NCBI GenBank assembly: GCA_913061285.1
Contig: CAJXVR010000039.1
Span: forward strand, 1-33,300
DNA: 33,300 nucleotides
Source of the DNA: an uncultured Verrucomicrobiota bacterium
GTDB lineage: Bacteria > Verrucomicrobiota > Verrucomicrobiia > Limisphaerales > AAA164-E04
Direction of reading: 5' to 3'
Positions 25,331 through 31,561 of this stretch are shown piece by piece. How positions within the stretch are numbered: position 1 is the stretch's first letter; the number at the start of each line of letters is the position of its first letter. The translations under genes were made by a program, and so were the position numbers. A model generated the notes under the pieces. The model was not told the DNA's origin. It worked only from the letters and a program-made list of their open reading frames with translations, and did not search any database.

Positions 25331-26368
25331 TTAACCGCGATGCGGTGATACGATTCGCATTTCCTGCACGAGATCCCGGACAATATCATTGGCAGTTTTG
25401 CCCGCGGCTTCCGCATTGAACGTTGGCACGAGACGATGCCTAAGCACTGGAGGCGCTACCGCGCAGATGTCGTCCGTCGTGGTGTGAAATCGTCCCTGAA
25501 GAATCGCCCGTGCCTTGGCTGCCATGATTAGGCAAATACTTGCTCGAGGTCCCGCGCCCCAGTTGATCATATCCTCGCTAGCCACAGTGCCATTCCCGGC
25601 GCCTGTGCCTGGGCGGCTTCGTCGAGCAAGGTCGACCGCAAATTCGTAGACATGATCTGCCACAGGCACTTTCCTTACGAGATCCTGCAAGGCGATGATT
25701 TCGTCTCCCGTGATCACTTCCTTGGTCTGAAAGCGGTAGCCGGTCGTCGCTCGTTTGACGATGTCTATTTCGTCAAGACGCTCGGGATAGCCAACTTCAA
25801 TTTTAAGCATAAACCGGTCTAGTTGCGCCTCTGGAAGGGTGTAAGTGCCTTCTTGTTCAATGGGATTCTGTGTCGCCAGAACGAAAAATGGATCCGGAAG
25901 CGCATGGGTCGCGCCGGCAACGGTCACTTGACGTTCTTGCATTGCTTCAAGCAAGGCGCTCTGCGTCTTCGGAGGCGTACGATTGATTTCATCAGCCAAG
26001 ACAATATTGGCGAAGAGCGGTCCCTTAATGAAGCGAAAGAAGCGTTTTCCGGTGGTGTTGTCCTCCTCAAGAATCTCAGTTCCCGTGATGTCAGACGGCA
26101 TCAAATCGGGGGTGAATTGGATCCGGCGAAACGAGAGATTTAAGAGCGATGACAGCGTGGATACGATCAGGGTTTTCGCCAATCCGGGAACGCCCTCGAG
26201 CATACCGTGGCCCCGGCATAGGATTATGATCAGGAGTTGTTCAATGACATCATCTAGCCCAACGATCACCCCTTTCATTTGCTCATTGAGCTCCTGATAA
26301 TGGCGGTGAAGCTTTTCTACGGCCTCGACATCGTTCCCTTGATTCTCTGTAGGTGCAATATGGCTCAC
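25331..26368 (-). CDS. MoxR-family AAA+ ATPase
   Basis: A 345-aa cytoplasmic AAA+ ATPase, first gene of the five-gene cluster. It starts with GTG 26368, placed 6 bases after GGGA; no in-frame ATG precedes the AAA core. Walker A has the MoxR form GVPGLAKT (~60-67), Walker B is NIVLADEINR with the sensor-type segment TPPKTQSALLEAMQER, and sensor 1 is FFVLATQNPIEQEGTYTLPE. The arginine-finger region is QLDRFMLKIEVGYP, and the C-terminal lid is complete. Family knowledge: MoxR ATPases work with vWA-domain partners as chaperone-like machines, for example in metal insertion or complex assembly. The downstream DUF58 and two vWA genes are the expected partners. An AT-rich palindrome with repeated ATTATTG heptamers lies just upstream. 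Confidence 0.95.
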   Translation of the reverse strand: MSHIAPTENQGNDVEAVEKLHRHYQELNEQMKGVIVGLDDVIEQLLIIILCRGHGMLEGVPGLAKTLIVSTLSSLLNLSFRRIQFTPDLMPSDITGTEILEEDNTTGKRFFRFIKGPLFANIVLADEINRTPPKTQSALLEAMQERQVTVAGATHALPDPFFVLATQNPIEQEGTYTLPEAQLDRFMLKIEVGYPERLDEIDIVKRATTGYRFQTKEVITGDEIIALQDLVRKVPVADHVYEFAVDLARRSRPGTGAGNGTVASEDMINWGAGPRASICLIMAAKARAILQGRFHTTTDDICAVAPPVLRHRLVPTFNAEAAGKTANDIVRDLVQEMRIVSPHRG

Positions 26369-26410
26369 AATTTCCCTTTTCGTGTCAGACCGATTTCAGC
26401 AAAAAACGCT

Positions 26411-26424
26411 CAATAATATTATTG
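26411..26424. promoter_or_regulatory. AT-rich palindrome upstream of moxR
   Basis: CAATAATATTATTG is a perfect 14-bp palindrome, 42 bp before the moxR GTG. It holds one ATTATTG heptamer on each strand. The position fits an operator at the cluster's promoter; a clear -35/-10 pair was not found. Confidence 0.4.
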
Positions 26425-26504
26425 TATAACAACAGGATAGCTCATCGTTGATGGCTCAAAGGCGCTGCAATCCGGCTAGCATAGATAAGACTACCCAGTT
26501 GGAG

Positions 26505-26525
26505 CGATTATTGTTTCGATTATTG
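26505..26525. repeat. Tandem 9-bp direct repeat
   Basis: CGATTATTG occurs twice, separated by TTT, a 12-bp period close to one helical turn. It ends 9 bp before the stop of the iron-sulfur protein gene. It contains two more copies of the ATTATTG heptamer found in the palindrome at 26411-26424. Confidence 0.6.
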
Positions 26526-26534
26526 ATTGGAATC

Positions 26535-28685
26535 TCACCGATCAAGAAAATCGGGTAGATACGATTCCGCCGGGGAGGTGGATGTGTTTCGGTTGATTCG
26601 AGAGTGTTCGAGCCGTTGATCGGCAAGCGCTTTATAGGAACCTGTTGAGATACGGTCCTCTCGATCAGGGCCCGTTGCGACGACAATGGCCGAGTTCCAG
26701 AGGAGTCCTTTGTCCTTGGCATTAACGGCGAAACATCGGGTTTGACAAAGGCCGCAGCCGACACAGGCTTCGGCCCTGACCTGGGGCGCTAGGAATCCGC
26801 TGCCTTCGAGTGCTTGGCCATCGTCGCCGATTTGAGTGTGAACCCGGATGAATTCAATCGCGTCGTAACCCGCAGCCGTGCACTCATCCACACAAAGTTG
26901 GCAATCCTCTTTCCCGGCTAAGGGCAGGCATGTCTCAGCGTCTAGGATGGCTAGGCCCATTCGTGCGTGGCGTTTCTCCTCCAGTGGCAAGGCTCGGATC
27001 GCTCCGGTAGGGCATACCTGCCCACAAGCATTGCAGCTTGGCTCGCAACCCGCCCAATCGGCAACCACTTCCGGTGTCCAAAGCCCTTCCCAACCCTGTT
27101 TGAACCCTTCTGATTGTAGCACGTTGTTGGGACAGACCTTAAAGCACTCGCCACAACGGATGCACTGCTCAAGGAATGCGGGTTCTGGCACACTACCAGG
27201 CGGTCGGACGGGCAGTTGATGGTCCGCTAAGAGTGGGTGACTTGCTTTGAACTGCCAAGCCGCAGCAGCACCGGCGGCGATGCTAACGCCGCCCCCAAGC
27301 GCCGAGGCTAGAAACCCGCGCCTTCCCATGATGGTTTCTCCCGTTGGCGGCACGTTGATCGCTTTCAAACGGGTGATGTCCCATCGGTCGACGAATTTAA
27401 TCGCATGGGTGGGACAGACGCCTCCGCAGGTTTGACAGAGGGTGCAATCCGCTGTCCGGGTCGTAAAGTCGGGTTTAATGGCGTCAAAGGGGCAGATCTC
27501 GACACATTTATTACAGTGAATACAGGATTCCTCTACTTTGCGCTCGCTCGCTCGGAACAGATTGCCGATCGAAAAAACAGCGCCGCTTGGGCAAATATAT
27601 TTGCACCAGAACCGGGGCTTAAGAAAACCCAAGGCGAGAACGCCTACAAAGAGGAGGATCGATAGAATCTGCCCTCCATTGATTGCGGGGACTTGGTGCC
27701 AGCCACGCGCAAAGCCATCCTGCAAGGGAGCAAGTGTGAATAAGAGCCCGCGGGTAAGAACGGGAATTGCTGCCGCGAATCCTGATAAGAGCACTCCAAA
27801 TCCTGCCGCTACGAGGATTCCAAGGAGCAGGTAGTATTTCAAATGGACCCACCAGCCGGTAGGGCTCACCCGGAACCGTTTCACGCGTCTTCCGATCGCC
27901 CAATCGAAAAAGTCAATCAAGGTTCCCAGCGGACAAAGGTAGCCACAAAATCCTCGGGGTACGAATACGCACAGTACGAGAATCGTTCCCGCAGCTGTCA
28001 GGGACCAAATCCAACTACGACTAGCCAAGGCCGTGGAAAGACTGACGAGGGGGTCGAGGACAAGAAACACTTCCACAGGGATTCGGTTCTCTGCTTGAAA
28101 GGTATCAGCATAGTGAGACGGCCAATGCTCGGGCGAATGGGGTGATAGTTTCCAGGGACCAAAGCTAAACGATAGCAACTCCAATTGAGGGGGCGGCATT
28201 TCATCAGCGGGAAACAGGACCACCTGGCCCGTGCTCGTGGAGGCAACGTCGAATCGACCGAGGTATGCGTTTTTAGCCTGCCCGGTATCAACAGCATGCC
28301 ATTGAGAGCCGATGGGAATTTCGTCGCTACCGCCCCCTTCGCCAGCGAGGAGAATCCTTCCCGTTTCCACATCGACCTCTAAGGGGGTCCATCCTGAATG
28401 GGTTTGCGCGGGATGGGCTCGATACGGCCAGCAAATATAAAAAAAGAGGAAGAGAAAGAGGACAAAGCAAAGCCCTTGAATGATCCGGCGAAGCGGGGAT
28501 GACTGCCATGAGGGACCTAGCTTTCTTAACCAACGACGAAGTAGCCCAACTTTTCTTGGGTGCGGGACAGATAGGAGGCCTGAGGGCAGGAGTGTGGCTA
28601 TCTTTCTATAGAGCAAACTCCGGCGTCGAGTGGCTTGCCCCTTCTTGGGTTTGGCTAGGAAGGGTAAAAAATGATCGATGCGCAT
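26535..28685 (-). CDS. NapH/NapG-like fused polyferredoxin membrane protein
   Basis: A 716-aa protein starting at ATG 28685. The N-terminal half is NapH/NosR-like: membrane helices at ~70-88, 228-244, 284-302 and 338-356. A ~130-residue external loop lies after the first. The two conserved motifs are CGYLCP (~247-251) and CKYICP (~361-365). A two-cluster ferredoxin follows (CIHCNKCVEICP at 388-399; CTLCQTCGGVCP at 414-425). At 453-476 comes MGRRGFLASALGGG plus an Ala-rich hydrophobic stretch, a Tat-like signal inside the chain. The C-terminal half is NapG-like, with cysteine clusters at ~508-518, 547-558, 586-602 and 641-651. NapG and NapH are separate proteins in nitrate reduction, where they pass quinol electrons across the membrane. 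Here no nitrate reductase is present. It follows the FMN-binding gene by 5 bp, so the two are almost certainly co-translated. Confidence 0.9.
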   Translation of the reverse strand: MRIDHFLPFLAKPKKGQATRRRSLLYRKIATLLPSGLLSVPHPRKVGLLRRWLRKLGPSWQSSPLRRIIQGLCFVLFLFLFFYICWPYRAHPAQTHSGWTPLEVDVETGRILLAGEGGGSDEIPIGSQWHAVDTGQAKNAYLGRFDVASTSTGQVVLFPADEMPPPQLELLSFSFGPWKLSPHSPEHWPSHYADTFQAENRIPVEVFLVLDPLVSLSTALASRSWIWSLTAAGTILVLCVFVPRGFCGYLCPLGTLIDFFDWAIGRRVKRFRVSPTGWWVHLKYYLLLGILVAAGFGVLLSGFAAAIPVLTRGLLFTLAPLQDGFARGWHQVPAINGGQILSILLFVGVLALGFLKPRFWCKYICPSGAVFSIGNLFRASERKVEESCIHCNKCVEICPFDAIKPDFTTRTADCTLCQTCGGVCPTHAIKFVDRWDITRLKAINVPPTGETIMGRRGFLASALGGGVSIAAGAAAAWQFKASHPLLADHQLPVRPPGSVPEPAFLEQCIRCGECFKVCPNNVLQSEGFKQGWEGLWTPEVVADWAGCEPSCNACGQVCPTGAIRALPLEEKRHARMGLAILDAETCLPLAGKEDCQLCVDECTAAGYDAIEFIRVHTQIGDDGQALEGSGFLAPQVRAEACVGCGLCQTRCFAVNAKDKGLLWNSAIVVATGPDREDRISTGSYKALADQRLEHSRINRNTSTSPAESYLPDFLDR

Positions 28686-28690
28686 TCTAC

Positions 28691-30043
28691 TTATTGCACC
28701 CCCTGGGCCATCGCCTTTGCGGTGGCTCGAATCACGGCTTCGGACGTAACGGTCGCTCCGCTAATGGCATCGATTCCTTTAACACTCTGCTTCTTTATGA
28801 TTTTCTCAACGGTTGCATCGACGGCATGATAATATTGTTTGTCGCTTAGACTCGTGATGGTGACCGTCTTCAATTCACCGTTGGCGACCTGCGTTTTCAA
28901 GTGAACATTGCCCGCATAGCCGTAGCTCTTGTCTTCGTAGGTGCCTTCAGTCACCTTCTTAAAGTCTAATTTATCGAATAATTCAATCAGCTCGATGGTG
29001 CCTTCCGCTCGACGTCGATTGCGATCGATTTGGTCACGAAAGGGTCCTTGAGCTACCATCTCCAAGGTTTTCCGATAGTAGGCGACGGCCGGGTCGTAAC
29101 GTTCGGCTGCCCGAAGCGCATCGCCAGCCAAGAGGTATACCTCGCTAGCTTCGAGTCCTGCTTGGAGTGCTGTCTCAGCGAGACTGACGGCCTTATCTGT
29201 TTCGGAGAGGTCGCCCCAGAGCTTGATGACGCCATAGGTGAGACGGGCCTGAGAAAGAAGAGATACAGCCATGGCACGATTTCCAAGGCGCCAATAGCAC
29301 TCAGCCAATCTCGCGGGGCTATCGCTGGAAAGGAACCGCGGGCTGGTCGTCACCTTTGCATTCTGCCACCAAAAAGCAGCCCTAGCGTAGTCGTCGAAAA
29401 ACTCGAAATACATTCTTCCCAGTTCGTTCATGATTTTCGCCAGCGTTTCTGGACGCCCTTTGTTCTCTTGCAAGAGATGATGCATCAGGCGGATTCCCAT
29501 CCCGTAGCGGGATCGATTTGAATTGATAATATCCCAGATATAGTGCTCGACGTTTCGGGTGTAATTCCAAGTCGGGGGTTTCGTGTCGGGCCAACTAAGA
29601 TCCAAGGTTTCTGGGAAATCAAGGGACGCGTTCTGGAACCATGGAGGAGCGACTCTTCCTTGTTGGTTGATAAGGGTTCGAATTTGTTTAGGCGTCCTCT
29701 GGATGAAGGCTGAAGTAGTCGCTAGTTCGCCCACGGAATCCTCCCTTGCTTGATTCGTTGCGGATTTCTCGCTGGAGATCTTAGTGGAAGCATTGAATAC
29801 CTTCCGCACTCCATCAACGGTCAGGGCTTTCACTCGACTGAGAGGATAGGAGCGTTTCAGTTTTCTGGACCCGGCATTGATTTGAATCGTGACGGACTCA
29901 TCTGTAAGCGAAAGGACCTCACCAGCCAATGCGATTCCACTCTTGAGTTCGATTCGATCTTCCGCCAGCAAAGCCGCGACATTACCGCTCAAAAGCAGCC
30001 CTGCGACAATAGGAAGGAATCTGAATACCAATCTTGTTTTCAT
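28691..30043 (-). CDS. Exported TPR-containing FMN-binding protein
   Basis: A 450-aa protein with a signal peptide (MKTRLVFRFLPIVAGLLLSG, cleavage near ALLAED). Residues ~27-80 form a small SH3-like barrel (IELKSGIALAGEVLSL), common on the outside of cells in this bacterial group. Residues ~150-340 are TPR-like helix pairs (GNRAMAVSLLSQARLTYG, ERYDPAVAYYRKTLEM). The C-terminal ~95 residues are an FMN_bind domain ending with DAISGATVTS. This matches the flavinylation motif D-x-x-S-G-A-T, so FMN should be attached to Thr431 by an ApbE-type transferase. No apbE gene is in the window. The neighbouring NapH/NapG-like protein is the likely electron partner. The start codon lies at the base of a predicted hairpin (30042-30094), which could limit translation. 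Confidence 0.88.
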   Translation of the reverse strand: MKTRLVFRFLPIVAGLLLSGNVAALLAEDRIELKSGIALAGEVLSLTDESVTIQINAGSRKLKRSYPLSRVKALTVDGVRKVFNASTKISSEKSATNQAREDSVGELATTSAFIQRTPKQIRTLINQQGRVAPPWFQNASLDFPETLDLSWPDTKPPTWNYTRNVEHYIWDIINSNRSRYGMGIRLMHHLLQENKGRPETLAKIMNELGRMYFEFFDDYARAAFWWQNAKVTTSPRFLSSDSPARLAECYWRLGNRAMAVSLLSQARLTYGVIKLWGDLSETDKAVSLAETALQAGLEASEVYLLAGDALRAAERYDPAVAYYRKTLEMVAQGPFRDQIDRNRRRAEGTIELIELFDKLDFKKVTEGTYEDKSYGYAGNVHLKTQVANGELKTVTITSLSDKQYYHAVDATVEKIIKKQSVKGIDAISGATVTSEAVIRATAKAMAQGVQ

Positions 30044-30094
30044 TCGAGCCTGAGCGTGCCTCTGATACTAAGAGAAGCACGTTCTGGGTCGAAT
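30042..30094 (-). promoter_or_regulatory. Imperfect hairpin covering the FMN-protein start codon
   Basis: In the minus-strand transcript, bases 30094-30077 pair with 30059-30042 (15 of 18 positions), and an inner 4-bp helix (30060-30063 with 30071-30074) extends it past a 2-nt bulge. The A and U of the AUG (30043-30042) are in the outermost pairs, and the region where a Shine-Dalgarno would lie is inside the stem. Confidence 0.4.
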
Positions 30095-30150
30095 CAAAAA
30101 TAGCCTCAAGAATTCTCCGCTCGGATTTTGCCCTTCCAAACGGCTTCAGC

Positions 30151-30195
30151 ATGTCTCGACCGGCATCGAAAGGAGATTTCTTGGAAACGACGTGA
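30151..30195 (+). other. Possible 14-codon upstream ORF before the fuconate dehydratase gene
   Basis: ATG 30151 opens MSRPASKGDFLETT and stops with TGA at 30193-30195, 32 bp before ATG 30228. An AAAGGAGAT element at 30169-30177, inside it, is the best Shine-Dalgarno-like sequence in the gap but sits too far from 30228 to serve that start. It may be chance. Confidence 0.2.
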
Positions 30196-30227
30196 CGGCT
30201 ACCAGTGTTTGAGATAGAGCTTAAGAG

Positions 30228-31469
30228 ATGCCAACAATTACTCGAGTCAGGGCGATTGACGCCCGCTTCGATTTGCATGACGGAGCGGGTTCCGATGCCA
30301 TTCACACAGACCCCCAGTATGGCTATGGGGTGACCATCATCGAAACGGATTCTGGTATTGAGGGGAGCGGGATCGCCTACACCTTAGGCGGTGGAACGAA
30401 CCTTGTCTGTGATGCGATCGAGCTGTTGTCGGAGTCTCTCGTAGGCAGGGAAATCGAGGAACTGATGGCGAACTTCGGGCAAATCCAGCGAGAGATTGCC
30501 GAGGAACCTCGAATCCGTTGGTTAGGGCCCCACAAGGGTGTGATCCATCTGGCTCTATCGTCACTTAGCAATGCGTGTTTTGATCTTTGGGCGAAGTACC
30601 GCGCGATTCCTCTCTGGAAATTGCTGCTCGAGCTGCCCTCTGAAAAGCTGGCCGACTTGGTAGATTTTACATACTTAGAAGATGTCCTTCCGCGAGAGCT
30701 GTTTGTTTCCATTCTCGAAGATCAACGCGGAAGTCGAACCGATCGGGAACCCGTATTGACGTCTGGCTATCCAGGATATGATACCTCCGTTGGATGGATT
30801 CAATATTCTGATTCGGTCGTCCGCGACAACGTAAAACGAGCGATTGAAGCCGGCTTTACTGCAATGAAGCTCAAAGTTGGACTCAAAAACTCAGATGAGG
30901 ATATCCGGCGGGCCACCTTAGTCCGAGAAACAGCAGGGGACGACGCAACCATCATGCTCGATGCCAATCAGATATGGTCCCTTCCAAAGGCTATCGAGGT
31001 GGGGACGCGGCTCAATGCGATCGCTCCTTACTGGATGGAGGAGCCGACCGAGCCAGACGACATTCTCGCGCACCAAACCCTGGCAAAAGCGCTCGACCCA
31101 ACCCCCATCGCCGTCGGTGAAGCCGTGTCGAATCGGATTCTGTGGAAGAATTTCTTTCAGGCGAACGCCGTAGGAATCTGCCAGGCCGATTGCACCCGAT
31201 TGGCAGGTGTCAGCGAATACCTTGCCGTATCGGTGATGGCAAAGAAATTCAATGTGAGGGTCGTCCCGCACGTGGGGGATATGGGGCAGATTCATCAACA
31301 CTTGGTCTTCTTCAATCATATTGCTCTTGGGCATCCGAAATTGTTCTTGGAGCATATCCCTCATCTCAGAGAGCATTTCGTGGTTCCCGCGAATGTAAGC
31401 GATGGCGTCTACCATGCGCCTCAGGAACCTGGCTGCAGCACTGATCTTAAGATGGCGCAATCCCCATGA
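30228..31469 (+). CDS. L-fuconate dehydratase-like enolase-superfamily enzyme
   Basis: A 413-aa cytoplasmic enzyme of the mandelate racemase/enolase superfamily. It resembles L-fuconate dehydratase (and animal ENOSF1) over its full length: the early GSDAIHTDPQYGYG, the middle WLGPHKGVIHLAL and DLWAKYRAIPLWKLL, and GYPGYDTSVGW. Catalytic positions fit: Lys214-x-Lys216 (MKLKVG), metal ligands Asp245 (MLDANQIW), Glu271/272 (WMEEPTEPDD) and Glu298 (VGEAVSN), and His348 (VVPHVGDMGQIHQH). The reaction would be dehydration of L-fuconate to 2-keto-3-deoxy-L-fuconate, a step of non-phosphorylative fucose breakdown. No other fucose gene is in the window, so related acid sugars remain possible. It is divergent from the FMN-protein gene and 92 bp upstream of the cytochrome/DUF1549 gene. 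Confidence 0.87.
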   Translation: MPTITRVRAIDARFDLHDGAGSDAIHTDPQYGYGVTIIETDSGIEGSGIAYTLGGGTNLVCDAIELLSESLVGREIEELMANFGQIQREIAEEPRIRWLGPHKGVIHLALSSLSNACFDLWAKYRAIPLWKLLLELPSEKLADLVDFTYLEDVLPRELFVSILEDQRGSRTDREPVLTSGYPGYDTSVGWIQYSDSVVRDNVKRAIEAGFTAMKLKVGLKNSDEDIRRATLVRETAGDDATIMLDANQIWSLPKAIEVGTRLNAIAPYWMEEPTEPDDILAHQTLAKALDPTPIAVGEAVSNRILWKNFFQANAVGICQADCTRLAGVSEYLAVSVMAKKFNVRVVPHVGDMGQIHQHLVFFNHIALGHPKLFLEHIPHLREHFVVPANVSDGVYHAPQEPGCSTDLKMAQSP

Positions 31470-31561
31470 GAGTAGGAGGGGGAGCCCTGTTCCTTGCCTG
31501 ATTATTTCAGTGGATTGCAGAGCCGCATTCGAGTACCGTCAACTAAATCTCATTTACCTCG

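Noticed and set aside
30181-30195. TTG start after AAAGGAGAT for a four-codon peptide
   Set aside because: Too short to judge, and out of frame with the downstream gene.
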